Assembly: GCA_964019415.1 (NCBI GenBank)
Contig: OZ025881.1
Location: 4,807,121 to 4,871,120, forward strand
Direction: 5' to 3'
Length of the DNA: 64,000 nt
DNA from: Ianthella basta
Taxonomy: Eukaryota; Porifera; Demospongiae; Verongiida; Ianthellidae
How positions within the stretch are numbered: position 1 is the stretch's first letter; every line of letters starts with the position of its first letter. Shown piece after piece: positions 1-10,491 of this stretch. The position numbers were made by a program, and so were the translations under genes. The notes beneath the pieces were generated by a model. The model was not told where the DNA came from and did not search any database. It saw only the letters and a list, made by a program, of their open reading frames with translations.

Positions 1-3
1 TGA

Positions 4-180
4 TCACTGTATATTGGGCGTACCAGCCTACCACACCAGCACTGGTGCCTCGGTGGGCTGGGGGACCAAATTTCTATTTATGGCAACCAGTGATAGCCTC
101 CCTCCAGCCATCCAAACATATGCTAGAGCCACCAACAGTTGTTTTGCCCGCATTGGGGCTCATCAGTGTGGCAAACTGAT
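4..180 (-). repeat. Retrozyme-like dispersed repeat, copy 1 (degenerate hammerhead)
   Basis: Read on the minus strand this segment matches the arms of the fold-back at 30718-31127: same order of blocks, including the GGTGGCTC, GGATGGCTGG and CACCAGTGCTGGTGT stretches. It carries a hammerhead-like core at 141-172 in which the essential GAAA is changed to AAAA. A shorter remnant of the same repeat lies at 18688-18760, in the corresponding place of unit B, so the insertion probably predates the A/B duplication. Confidence 0.6.
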
Positions 181-675
181 GGTTTATGCCAGATGACTGA
201 CTGCCTCTGCATTGGATGCGAGGACGACATTGATTGCTATCATAATATGTACTTACATAAAAAGGCAATATCAATGCAAGGTGTTTAAGTGTACCAGTTG
301 GAACGGGTGCCAGCTAGCCCTATACCATTTGCAACTAGCAGGGGTACATATGTATGTACACACATCAGCTATATATGTACACCGTATGCCCATGCAGTAC
401 AGGGTTCTTATAGTACATTTGTCCTTGCATGTGCAAATTTGGTATAGAGTTGGAGTGTGCTCAGCTTGCTCCCCCATGCATAGACACCACAGAGACATCT
501 TCTGCAGGGTATGGGTGAATTTAGCCTAAGTTGGGATATGTTGCACCTTGTACTGTGAAGGCGGTGGTGGTGGTAAATGTACATGAGCCAGTGATAGATT
601 ACACAGAGTGTATATGGGAGATTGTGGTGGTGCATGTATGCTATTTGGTTTACTTTATGTCATCTTCCAATACAG
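181..675. other. Intron or 5' flank of unit A
   Basis: No coding signal seen. The part from about 480 to 660 aligns with 18830-19020 in front of the corresponding unit B SRCR exon, which shows that the duplication includes intron sequence. It ends in the acceptor tacag at 671-675. Confidence 0.5.
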
Positions 676-1017
676 ATTCATTGTTAAAAGACACAGCAGA
701 GGAAGGCGCTGTCCGACTAGTAGGAGGAGCCAATCCACTAGAGGGACGTGTTGAGATCTTCCTCTTTGATGAGTGGGGCACTGTGTGTGATCGCAGTTGG
801 GATCTTGTTGATGCTACAGTTGTGTGCCATCAGTTGGGGTACCTGAGAGCAGTAGCAGCACCTAGGTCTGCTGCATTTGGAGCTGGCAGTGGTCTGTCCT
901 GGTACAAATATGTGCGGTGTACAGGGACTGAGAGGAACCTGACTGAGTGCAGCAAGTCCTTTTCTTCCCATGGAAGTGCCTGCCCCCATTCTCAAGATGC
1001 TGGAGTAGTATGTTCCA
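676..1017 (+). CDS. SRCR domain exon (unit A, SRCR A1)
   Basis: This phase 1-1 exon of 114 codons encodes one complete group A SRCR domain, a disulfide-rich extracellular module used in ligand binding. It has the VRLVGG start, GTVCD, ATVVCHQLGY, FGAGSG and TECSKS motifs and six cysteines. The acceptor is tacag and the donor is A/GTGAGT. It is closest to the unit B exon at 19038: both read ANPLEGRVEIFLFD, and their upstream introns match. An in-frame methionine upstream lies in intron and is not taken as a start. Confidence 0.88.
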
Positions 1018-1650
1018 GTGAGTCTGACAGCATGTCTGGCCTGTGTGATCTGATATGATTATGTAACTGTCTTCTTGTACTGTAGGCAAAATGTGGTAAG
1101 AAGTACTGCACATAAATATGTAAGAACAAACACCAGCAAAGAGATCAGATCAATCAATGTAACCAATTATTACTATAATTATTTACGTATGCTGACCTAA
1201 TCCAGGAGGCTTCAAATTCTAACCATTAGTAGCTCATCTTGCTTCTCCTAATGCTGACATGGGGTATTGTATTGCAATGGTCTGGGAACATAATCTGACT
1301 AACGATACCTCAATTGTTGTAGATTAAAATGGATACTTCTTCATTTTGAGCGTAGCATTGTAGATAGTATGAGAAGGGGTTTCCAGACTGAGAGCTTAGG
1401 TACAGTACAGTATGTGTTTCAGGTTCTTTAAGAAAGCAGCAACCTCTAGGCCAATTTAGTCTCCATGGCGATGGGGGTGAAGCGGACTGACCAGCATGCC
1501 GGCCCACACAGTCCTGCTGTCCTTTTCCTCCTCTGCTTGGGCAGCCATCAAGCCAGCTTCTCAATATACTGAATAGTCATGATATGGTGAAAAGATCATA
1601 TAATTTAATGCGTATAGAGCTTTGATGCTAATTGTATCTGTTTATTGTAG
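1018..1650. other. Intron, unit A
   Basis: No exon seen. The block at about 1435-1570 (AGTCTCCATGGC, GGACTGACCAGCA) matches 22440-22560 in front of the paralogous SRCR exon in unit B. The unit B counterpart is longer because it holds extra inserted elements. Confidence 0.5.
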
Positions 1651-1989
1651 ATCATCTGCTGAATGACGCAGCAACTGAGGGCAGCATCCGTTTGATGAAT
1701 GGTTCTAGTTCTCATAAGGGACGTGTTGAGATATTCCTCCTTGGCCAGTGGGGCACTATATGTGATCGGTACTGGGATCTTGTAGATGCTACAGTTGTGT
1801 GCCATCAGTTGGGGTACCTGAGAGCAGTGGGAACACCTAGGTATGATGCATTTGGAGCTGGCAGTGGTCCATCCTGGTACAGCAATGTGAGGTGTGCAGG
1901 GAGTGAGCACAGACTGACTGAGTGCAGCAACAGTGGACTTACAGGGACTGTTTGTTCCCATTCTGGAGATGCAGGTGCAATCTGCACAA
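1651..1989 (+). CDS. SRCR domain exon (unit A, SRCR A2, membrane-proximal)
   Basis: This 113-codon exon encodes a group A SRCR domain with six cysteines (GTICD, VVCHQLGY, ECSNSG, AICTS). It is flanked by ttgtag and A/GTTAGT splice sites in phase 1-1. It is one codon shorter than most SRCR exons here. The LMNGSS start and the SNSGLTG loop are shared with the unit B exon at 22637, so this is the last SRCR before the FN3 module. Confidence 0.88.
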
Positions 1990-2086
1990 GTTAGTTAAAA
2001 TGCATGTCTGCTTGAATTATAGTGCAAATGATAGTAACCTTTGTTTACATGCTTTCTATGTATTGCTGATTGTTCAATATTTCCAG

Positions 2087-2158
2087 ATGTCCCCCTGAGT
2101 GGTTTAGATGCACCTGGATGTGACTACTGTAACAATGTAGAAGGGGATCTCTGCTACA
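2087..2158 (+). CDS. Short Cys-rich linker exon (unit A)
   Basis: A 72-base phase 1-1 exon encodes about 24 residues with three cysteines (GCDYCNNVEGDLCYS). It is bounded by ttccag and A/GTGAGT. An almost identical exon lies at 23067-23138, with N to D and N to K changes, so it is conserved although too short to assign to a domain family. It links the last SRCR to the FN3 domain. Confidence 0.75.
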
Positions 2159-2477
2159 GTGAGTTCGTTTCACCAAATTGTAATAGATAATGTTGGTAAT
2201 ATTTCATGTGGTCTCATTGCAGTGATGTTTTTCATGTGCTCATTTTTGATGTTTACGTGTGCATGTGTGCATCTGTGATACATGTACATATATTATGCAT
2301 GCATGTATGCATGTTCTTTACCTACAATAGTAGTAGAAGCAAATTTGGTGTGAACGCAACATTGAATTATTCTCTGAAAGTATGAAGTAATGGTAATTTT
2401 ACTATGAGAACTTTTTGCTTAATTGCATTATATTGCATAATTAGTACAAATGCATTAAGTGTTATCAATTAATGTAG
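2159..2477. other. Intron, unit A
   Basis: AT-rich intron without coding signal. The matching unit B intron (23139-24091) is about three times longer. Acceptor at 2476-2477. Confidence 0.6.
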
Positions 2478-2735
2478 CTCTTAAACAAGTTGTCAATGTC
2501 AGAGGCACTGTGGATGACAGTGGACTGCTGGTGACCTGGGATCAGCAATTTAGGAGTGGTTTCAAGTACGAAGTGTGCTACACAGACCTCTCCACTACCG
2601 CACAAACATGTGAGAATGTTACAGATGCTGGATCACACACTTTTGTCACTGCAACTGGAAGTGCCATCTATCAGGTCACAGTGAGAGTGTTTGATAAACA
2701 GATTTCTGCACCTTCCAGCACACCAATCCTAACAA
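2478..2735 (+). CDS. Fibronectin type III domain exon (unit A)
   Basis: An 86-codon phase 1-1 exon matches an FN3 beta sandwich: LLVTW early, YEVCYTD in the middle and YQVTVRVFD near the end. It uses an atg-tag acceptor and an A/GTAAGT donor. Only about six residues differ from the unit B copy at 24092, which points to recent duplication or gene conversion. The fold is assigned by pattern, so confidence in the exact family is moderate. Confidence 0.8.
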
Positions 2736-2814
2736 GTAAGTTACAAGTGCAAGGGAATTAGCATCTTATACATCGCTGCGTTTAATCTGTCCTTTCCAAT
2801 GCATGCATTAAAAG

Positions 2815-2934
2815 AGTGCAGAGTGAATTATTATGAATGCTCAGTGGATCACACGTGCATATCATGTGTGGGAAATCGCTGTCACTGTAATGGTTACCCA
2901 GACTGTACAAACCATGAAGATGAGACCCAGTGCT
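2815..2934 (+). CDS. LDL-receptor class A-like exon (unit A)
   Basis: A 40-codon phase 1-1 exon carries eight cysteines and the calcium-site pattern CNGYPDCTNHEDETQC, close to the LDLa signature CDGxxDCxDxxDE. The acceptor is aaaag and the donor is T/GTAAGT. The unit B copy is at 24434. Two extra cysteines compared with a standard six-Cys LDLa repeat are present in both copies. Confidence 0.78.
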
Positions 2935-3752
2935 GTAAGTCAAGTGCACGAATACCCGTAGGAGCAGTAATTGTAGGGAGGTTTGTGTATATGCTAAAAT
3001 AATCTGTGTTGCACATTCCACATGCATAGTGGTACAGTATTTGGGAGTGCTTTTCTGTATGCCGAATATTAATGAACATTGAGTTGGGCCAACAAGGTTG
3101 TAAAGGTTATACATATACTCTGAATTGCTCTGTAAGGCACAGCACATGGAAGCAAAAGCAACCTGTGAAAATGTTACCGATACCATAAATATAATCATCT
3201 GAGAAAAGCGGAAACTTTTGCCAATGAAGAGATTATTGTCTTTGTTCATTCATCAGACCTTCATGCTGCAATTTACTTGCATTGGGGTTGCCATAGCAAC
3301 ACTGGCAATTAATACTCATTACAACAGCTACTTCCTGATTGGTAGGAATTAATCAAGCAAGTGGAAGTAGTGTGTTCTCAGTGGTAATGTATATATATGC
3401 TTGGAAACGTTGAATAATGTATGACCAAGGTTAAAGGGGCATGAATGTATGCATTCCATTGGATGCACTTCGGAGCATGACTGAATAGCATGATAATTAA
3501 CAGTTTCCAACTGATTCAAGCCTGAATGTCGGCTACTGTCATATGAACGGCAAGTTTGAATAGCAGCTGACAGTCATAATGCAAGGTATAGTACAGTTTA
3601 TTGCAACTTGTACACTGTTCAATATACACATACAAATTTACTCTAGAGCAGATGCTGAGTCCTCTATGTGAACCAGTCACACTGGCTACTTCATTCATGT
3701 ATGCCCAAACCTGGATGGATGCAGCAATTGATGATTTATTTCTGTGCTGCAG
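2935..3752. other. Intron, unit A
   Basis: No coding signal seen. Blocks at about 3100-3500 (TCATCAGACCTTCATGCT, GTTGCCATAGCAACA) recur in unit B at 26370-26600. There a Penelope-like element and a fold-back lie within the same intron. Confidence 0.55.
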
Positions 3753-4034
3753 TTCAACCCGAGATAGTCATCCCACTGATGAATGCTACACGACCCCAAG
3801 GAGACTCCTACGTGTTTGTGTGTGCAGCAGCAGCTGAACCTCGTCCCAAGTTTGTGTTCCACTTCAATGAGCACAGGATTGTGTCCAACAGTTCAAAGCA
3901 CACCTTGGCCACTAACAGCACTCATGGTACTCTGACTGTGCTCAACCTACAAAACAGTGATGAAGGGACCTACACCTGTTCTGCTTATAATCGTTATGGA
4001 AGTGTGAGCACTGCAGCTGTACTCTCAGTACAAG
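3753..4034 (+). CDS. Immunoglobulin-like domain exon 1 (unit A)
   Basis: A 94-codon phase 1-1 exon encodes an I-set-like Ig domain. The B-strand cysteine is in VFVCAAAAEP and the F-strand in DEGTYTCSAYN. The core tryptophan is replaced (KFVFHF). The unit B copy is at 27095 and has equal length. Confidence 0.86.
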
Positions 4035-4151
4035 GTAAGTTAGGAAGTGTGTACTAGTGAGTGCACAAGTACTTATTTGTAGTAGATATTTTTTGGATTT
4101 ATGTTCAAATTGACAGTCCTTTCCTTGCTTTTCGCCCATTTTCTTTCTTAG

Positions 4152-4451
4152 TTCCTCCCACACTCATCTTTTTTCCATCTGCTGTCCGTGATGTGGCGAA
4201 AGGAGAAACCTTAGTTGCTTCTTGTCGAGCTATGGCAGATCCATTCCCATTGATTCAGTGGTTCAGAGGGGCCCAACTGCTTGACGATGGAGATCCTTCT
4301 TCAGTGCATGTATCACAAAATAGAGATGGCCTCACTACCATTAGCCAGCTGACTATAGCAGGTTTCAGATCTGAGGATGTAGGAGTGTATGTCTGTGTGG
4401 CAGTCAACAGCCTTGGTAATGATTCTAGGTCGTTTCAAGTCAATGCAGTAG
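4152..4451 (+). CDS. Immunoglobulin-like domain exon 2 (unit A)
   Basis: A 100-codon phase 1-1 exon encodes an Ig domain with LVASCRAMADP, the core tryptophan in IQWFRG, and EDVGVYVCVAVN. The polypyrimidine tract and ttcttag acceptor are strong and the donor is G/GTGAGT. The unit B copy at 27508 is nearly identical. Confidence 0.87.
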
Positions 4452-4615
4452 GTGAGTTAGCTACAGTCCATTGCTACATATCTTACAGCTTCATATTTAC
4501 TCAGGAGTCATGGAACTTTGTTTAAGCTGGAAAGTTATTAGCATATGATTGTTCTTTGCCATATTATTGGTTTGTTCGAAATACACTAGTTGTTACTGTT
4601 TTTATGCATATGTAG

Positions 4616-4987
4616 TGAGACCCAACATTACAGATATTATGAGCAGTGTCAATGGCTCAGAAACGCAAGCACTGTATCATGAAGATATCCTGTCAATGCT
4701 GGAATCCACTCCACTACTTGAGCTGACATGTGAAGCATATGGTGCTCCTCCGCCAGAGGTTGTTTGGCTAAAGGATGGAATTGCCCTCCACAGCCTCCCA
4801 GGTAGAAGGATCATTACAGCTGAAGACAGAGGATCATTTGGCGAACTGGGTAACATCATACGCTCCACTCTCAGCCTATCAGAAGTGCAGCTGTCTGATG
4901 CAGGAGAGTATACCTGCAGAGCCATCACTGGAAATGTGTCCCCCATCCCTGGCACCACAGCTTGGACGTTTATGTTGAAAGTCACTG
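4616..4987 (+). CDS. Immunoglobulin-like domain exon 3 (unit A)
   Basis: A 124-codon phase 1-1 exon encodes a longer Ig domain: LELTCEAYGAPPPEVVWLKDG and LSDAGEYTCRA. About 35 N-terminal residues, including a possible N-glycosylation site (NGSE), precede the first strand. This is the last exon of unit A before the assembly gap. The unit B copy is at 27991. Confidence 0.87.
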
Positions 4988-5696
4988 GTGAGTTGTTCAG
5001 TTTAGCCTTTGGCATGGCTTCATGGTTATAATGAGATACGTATGTGCCTATCATTGCAAATAGCAGTGCTCATGGCCAATTAATTTAAGCAGCTTCAGGT
5101 TGTGCATGGCATCATTTCTAGTAAGGAAGTCTTCGCAGTTTGCCTTCACAGAGGCACAACATGCTGTGGTACTCTAGTGCTCAGATTGTGCCTCTCTGCT
5201 AATTGTGTTACCTCACCACAAGTGAAGCACAGGGATAATATATATAGCTGCAAGTGGACCATACTTCCTCTGTTCAGTGCATATATTGAGACTTGTTTGT
5301 GGTCAGACGTTATGCAGCCATTATACTTACTGTATGCCAGGATTACTTTCCATAGTACATAATTGTATTCTGCATGGACAAGTCAATGCATTGGACCTGA
5401 CCTGACCCTTCCTCCTAGTGGAGTGGGTCAAGCCATGCCTAACTATGTATAATTACTCATGTATGCAGATCCCATTGCTATGATAATTATAACTAGCATC
5501 TCTTCAATGTTTCTAAGCATCATAGAACCCATGTGTCATGCCTATGTCATCCAGACATGCTCTAATTTTAATGCACTGTATTTAGGCAGGTATCTGATCT
5601 GTAGAACAGAAACTGCAGCTCTACAGTTGGGTTATATTAATTTACGTATATTTGAAGCATTGGTAACATAATGTGTCTTTTCGGTGTTTCTTGCCA
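4988..5696. other. Intron, unit A, up to the assembly gap
   Basis: No exon seen. It aligns piecewise with unit B: about 5000-5290 with 28363-28640, about 5410-5560 with 30570-30710, and 5655-5696 with the 35 bases just before the EGF exon at 32315. The last bases, ttgcca, match ttgccag at the EGF acceptor. Confidence 0.6.
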
Positions 5697-5896
5697 NNNN
5701 NNNNNNNNNNNNNNNNNNNNNNNNNNNNNNNNNNNNNNNNNNNNNNNNNNNNNNNNNNNNNNNNNNNNNNNNNNNNNNNNNNNNNNNNNNNNNNNNNNNN
5801 NNNNNNNNNNNNNNNNNNNNNNNNNNNNNNNNNNNNNNNNNNNNNNNNNNNNNNNNNNNNNNNNNNNNNNNNNNNNNNNNNNNNNNNNNNNNNNNN
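5697..5896. other. Assembly gap of exactly 200 N
   Basis: A run of 200 undetermined bases, a typical placeholder length. By comparison with unit B it starts one base before the EGF exon should begin, so at least that exon, and possibly the rest of a receptor, is hidden here. Sequence after the gap has no match in the unit B downstream part. Confidence 0.95.
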
Positions 5897-6642
5897 TTGA
5901 CTATGAGTGTTGTGGAGTATCTGGTGCATGCATGGCACATGTTGCTGCTGGGACATGGAACATATTCCTGCTGATAGTGATATTAAACCAGTTATACATA
6001 TCTTTGGTTTGTCATTTCCATCACCTGACCTTAAAATGAAGGCTCCTATCAGCCACATTATACTTTCATAGCTCTGGTGACGTTCGTGTTCTGCATTATG
6101 TACCTAATGTCAGCTTAGCAAACACTGACTTCATTCACCGCCGTATTTGCAGATAACTCTAGCATGTCTTGCATCCTTTTGGCATAATGTCATTAAGCCC
6201 ACAAGGAGGATGACTTTCTAGCTGATGTCAGACTTTGAGAGGACCCATTAAACCTATTATGAAAATTGTGCTTACAGTCATTACTACTTTCTGTGAATGC
6301 ATACACTCCATTCATTTATGATTTGATTACTGATTGCATGGCTCTCACTGGCCATCTGAAACTGCCAATTGTGTAGCTTAAACTGCAAGGACAACCCCAT
6401 GATTATTCCTTTCTCTATTCTCTGGGCCAGCAAAGAACAATGTTCATCCAGTATCACTGATTACTACTCCTCGTTGGAGCTACCATAGTGTCTTGTTTCA
6501 GGCAGGACAACATAGCACTAATACCACATAGTGTGCACAAATGCTGAACACCAAAGGGTTACAACTGTACATATATTTAGACAGAAATACAGGACACAAG
6601 TCACAATAAGAGTATAATCAACATACATGTCTACGTTTACAG
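5897..6642. other. Non-coding flank or intron before unit B SRCR exons
   Basis: No coding signal, signal-peptide exon or promoter motif could be recognised. The region ends in the acceptor tttacag at 6636-6642. Confidence 0.4.
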
Positions 6643-6984
6643 ATGCTACACTGACAGACACTGCTGAGGAAGGCAGTGTCCGCTTGGTGGGAGGATCCAC
6701 TACACAAAAAGGACGAGTTGAGCTCTTCCTCCTTGGACAGTGGGGTACTGTGTGCAGTAATCAATGGGACATTGCAGATGCTACAGTTGTGTGTCATCAG
6801 CTGGGATACTTAAGAGCAGTGGGAGCACCTAGATATGCTGCATTTGGAGCTGGCAGTGGTCCATCCTGGTACAGGGATGTGGGGTGTGTAGGGACAGAGA
6901 AATACCTTACTGAGTGCAGCATTAATGGTGAATTGACTGGAACTGCCTGTTCCCATGCTCAAGATGCAGGAGTAGTATGTTCAG
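6643..6984 (+). CDS. SRCR domain exon (unit B, SRCR B1)
   Basis: A 114-codon phase 1-1 exon encodes a group A SRCR domain with six cysteines (GTVCSN, VVCHQLGY, GCVGTE, TECSIN, TACSH, VVCSG). The acceptor is tttacag and the donor is G/GTAAGC. The GELTG loop before the fifth cysteine resembles the membrane-proximal class (A2). It is the first recognisable exon after the gap. Confidence 0.87.
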
Positions 6985-7860
6985 GTAAGCCAAAGTCACA
7001 CCCTATCAGCTTCCTGTACAGCTATGTACAGTTGAACTGCCTTGATCATTTTTGTTGTAGTCAGTATACTGCATGTTGATTCATTGCATGCATTGCATGG
7101 CTTGCATTTTCCTATGCATGTAATTGCAATGAATTGTAGCGATGTAACCATAGACACTCTGTACTACATATATATGTATATGTGACTGGATACTTCAGAT
7201 AATCTATGATGCAATTGAATGCAGTGGTATCTGTTTCATTGGGAATCAGGAGCACATGATTGTTGTGGGCCCATGTTGTTCACCATTAGCTACCGGATAG
7301 ACGGAAGTCCAGAAACTTAATTGCACGTGGATGACTGTGGCAGCTCTATATATGCTGCAGCCTCTCTACTGCTCACATGCTTGTTGCTTTATTCTCTTCT
7401 TCATAATTTCTGTAGCATGCAGTCATCTAGATATCTAATTAAATTGGTATGACAGTGTGTAGAGGTTCAAAACTCTTACATAATGCACTTTTGGTGCGGT
7501 AACCAGAAGCCACACAGTCGCTCATTTATGTAAGTAGGATAAATCTTCCACTTTGGCAGTGACAAATTATATGTGCACATCATAGAGGGGCTAGAGGACA
7601 GGTTTCACACACGCACATATCCTGCCACACATCTCACATAATATCTGTGCTGAGTACTCTATTCTCATACTGGTGGTTAATCAACAACCCTATTGTTGGA
7701 CAATTCAGTGTGAGGCCTATGGTAACTGATTTACCACAGGCATAAATTGTGGGTATTAGTATGTCATGATAAAGTGTAAAAGATTCCTACATGCTTTAGT
7801 GCTGCAATGTATGAGCACTAGCTCTGTTTAACTGCCAACTCAACTGTTTCAATTGTGCAG
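6985..7860. other. Intron, unit B
   Basis: No exon or defined repeat recognised. The intron ends in a pyrimidine-rich tract and the acceptor tgtgcag. Confidence 0.5.
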
Positions 7861-8196
7861 ATGGTGAAAATGACACAGTTTCGGTAGGCACTGTCAGATT
7901 GGTAGGAGGGAGCATTGCAACAGAAGGACGTGTTGAGGTGTACCACTTTGGACAGTGGGGTACTGTATGCAACAGCTACTGGGACCTTCGTGATGCTACA
8001 GTTGTGTGTCGTCAGTTGGGATATCTGAGAGCAGTAGGAGCACCAACGTATGCAGCACGTGGAGCTGGCAGTGGTCCATCCTGGTACAGCAATGTGGGGT
8101 GTACAGGGACTGAGAAGAACCTGACTGAGTGCAGCAAGTCCATTTCACTTTTTGGTACTGCCTGCCCTTATTCAGATGCAGGAGTATTGTGTTCAG
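7861..8196 (+). CDS. SRCR domain exon (unit B, SRCR B2)
   Basis: A 112-codon phase 1-1 exon encodes a six-cysteine SRCR domain. Its N-terminal linker (GENDTVSVGTVRLVGG) differs from the usual NDTAEEGTVRL, and YAARGAGSG replaces AAFGAGSG. It is two codons shorter than its neighbours, in the loop between the last two cysteines. The donor is G/GTGAGT. Confidence 0.86.
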
Positions 8197-8597
8197 GTGA
8201 GTCTATATTTTTGCAAGCTAATGTAGTCAGATCTATGATCATGAGTGTGCTGCAAAACCTCTCAATAGAGGTTGTGGGATTGTCTGTATATTTTCATGTA
8301 AGAAAGAAATCCTAAAATTAGCAGAACCCTGAAATACCAGGAATGTTTCAGAGTTAAATAAATTTTATTGAAAGGGATCTAGTTATAGAAGCTGACTACA
8401 GTATACTATCCCCAACCTGAAACTAGCATATGTATGGTGCAGTGCATTTTGTGTTCTTTTGGATATTTTGAATTACAAATTGATTAAATGCACTTTATGT
8501 ACATAGCATTTTTTGTGTCTGCAGTTATAACTTTGAATGAGAGGCAGTACAAGTGAACATACATACGTAGCATTATATAATGTTTTTAATTTCATAG
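8197..8597. other. Intron, unit B
   Basis: AT-rich intron without recognisable content. Confidence 0.5.
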
Positions 8598-8939
8598 ATA
8601 TCATATTGAATGACACAGCAGAGGAGGGCACTGTGCGATTGGTGGGAGGGGCCAGTCCACTGGAGGGACGTGTTGAGACCTTCCATCTTGGCCAGTGGGG
8701 TACTGTGTGTGATTACTCATGGGATCTTGCAGATGCTACAGTTGTGTGCCATGAATTGGGTTACCCAAGAGCAGTGGGAGCACCTAGGTCTACTGTGTTT
8801 GGAGCTGGCAGTGGTCCATCCTGGTACAGCAGTGTGGAGTGTACAGGGACAGAGATGAATCTGACTGAATGCAGCAAATCTTTTGCTTCCCTTGGAAATG
8901 CCTGTCGCCATTATCGAGATGTTGGAGTAGTGTGTTCCA
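8598..8939 (+). CDS. SRCR domain exon (unit B, SRCR B3)
   Basis: A 114-codon phase 1-1 exon encodes a six-cysteine SRCR domain with ILNDTAEEGTVRLVGG, GTVCDYSWDLADATVVC, FGAGSGPSWY and TECSKS. The acceptor is ttcatag and the donor is A/GTGAGT. Confidence 0.88.
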
Positions 8940-9303
8940 GTGAGTTGTAAGGAAGTACAGTGCATTCCCTTTGCCTTTGCTATATGTAGTCAATTATGTC
9001 ATCCTTGAGGTTGTATCATTGTATCATTGCTCTTACCAAAGTATGTATATATAACTTGACCTCAGGGTTTAATGCATGCAATCTATGGGGATTATTGTAT
9101 AGGAGCAGCATATACTGAGCCACGTACTGAAAGTAACTGGTACTTGCCATGGTAACGGGGTATATACAGTACTGCAGCTCTATACAGAATATATTCATGC
9201 AGTACTATTTAAGTGCAATTTGTACTTTAGGTAGGTTGGGTCACCTACTAGTTAGGCACTGTAATCAATGAATTTACGAAGATGTATCACTCTTCTTACG
9301 TAG
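8940..9303. other. Intron, unit B
   Basis: No coding signal or defined repeat seen. Confidence 0.5.
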
Positions 9304-9645
9304 ATGTGACATTAAATGATTCGGCTGGAGAAGGCACTGTACGGCTGGTGGGAGGGGCCAGTCAACTAGAGGGACGTATTGAAATCTTTCTCCTTGGCCA
9401 GTGGGGCACTGTTTGCAACTACAACTGGGATTTTGTTGATGCTACAGTTGTGTGCCATCAATTGGGGTACCTGAGAGCAGTGGGAGCACCTAAGTCTGCT
9501 TTATTTGGATCAAATAGTGGCCCATTCTGGTACAGCAATGTAGGCTGTGCTGGGACAGAGATGAACCTGACTGAGTGTGGCAAGTCCTACTCTTTGTCTG
9601 GAACTGCCTGCTCAAGTGGCCAATATGCAGGGGCTGTGTGTACAA
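9304..9645 (+). CDS. SRCR domain exon (unit B, SRCR B4)
   Basis: A 114-codon phase 1-1 exon encodes a six-cysteine SRCR domain. The FGAGSGPSWY block is changed to FGSNSGPFWY and the last segment reads GQYAGAVCTS. It is the last exon before the intron that received the Ty3/gypsy insertion, so that intron is about 7.6 kb. Confidence 0.87.
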
Positions 9646-10149
9646 GTGAGTTCTACTTGTAGATCATATTGATCACTGCTTAATCTCCACACGAATGAAA
9701 TTATTACTTGCACACTTTGCCTATATACTGCAGAATTTATACTGTGGTGCCTGTGTGGGTATGTTATTTTCTAGAGTGTACATGTCTTAAAACAATTGAT
9801 GACAGCTTCCATATCCCAGCGTACGTGGATGATGGTGTACATGTCCTAGGTAAATTTATAGTCAATCTGCAAGTCATTGGTCAAAGAATAGTCTGGTCAC
9901 TTATGACAAGTATAATGCAGGCCAACTAGTCTAAAACCTTACTAAAGGTGGATAGAGTGTAAGAGGAAATTTCATAATAGCTTGCTGAAAGAGGTGGGTA
10001 CTTAGAGACATATGAATGGGCTGAATAATTATGGTTGCATCTTGAAGATCAGGAGGCATGATCCATTGCTCTAAATTGCATACAATCGTATTATAGAAAT
10101 CGATACAGTGGGGAAGGTACTTTCAGACTATGGTTGAACTTAGTGAGTC
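9646..10149. other. Intron, unit B, left of the LTR element
   Basis: No exon recognised. The 4-bp target site AGTC lies at 10146-10149. Confidence 0.5.
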
Positions 10150-10441
10150 TGTAGCCGAGGAGTGCGTACTGGCATGCAAAACCAAGGAGGAAACACTTCT
10201 ACCCGGCTACTACGGAGCACAACTTAGGTTAGACACTGAATCAATAACAAGATGGCTCTCTGAGCCACTACAAACAGCACATTATATACCAAAAGGGTGA
10301 TACAGGAAACTGAGATAAAAAGGTGACAATTACACAAGAGATCGTGACCTATTACAACAAAACACTTGTAAACAGGGTGGTCATGAGGACTACAGACAGG
10401 TAAGCTAAGGTAAGGTCACATGCATGTCACAGTACGCTACA
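10150..10441 (-). repeat. 3' LTR of the Ty3/gypsy element
   Basis: A 292-bp LTR, downstream in the element's orientation. It begins TGTAGCC and ends GCTACA on the plus strand, and the copy at 14464-14755 matches it at every position I compared. Confidence 0.95.
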
Positions 10442-10456
10442 GGTGCTCCCCCCCAG
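10442..10456 (-). promoter_or_regulatory. Polypurine tract of the Ty3/gypsy element
   Basis: The minus strand reads CTGGGGGGGAGCACC directly before the 3' LTR, the position and composition expected for the plus-strand DNA primer. Confidence 0.8.
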
Positions 10457-10491
10457 TGAACGACTAGGGAGCGGTAAAACAGAGAATGTCT

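Noticed and set aside
531-675. Methionine-led extension upstream of SRCR A1 as an N-terminus with signal peptide
   Set aside because: The sequence corresponds to intron in unit B, lacks a hydrophobic signal core and is separated from the domain by an acceptor site.
738-995. Minus-strand open frames opposite SRCR exons (also at 1605, 8717, 17375, 19100, 22765, 60696)
   Set aside because: They are shadows of the plus-strand SRCR exons and recur only because the SRCR exons are similar. The plus strand has domain motifs and splice sites.
4775-4978. Second plus-strand frame across Ig exon 3 (also at 28150)
   Set aside because: An out-of-frame shadow of the Ig exon; it is present in both units only because the DNA is duplicated.
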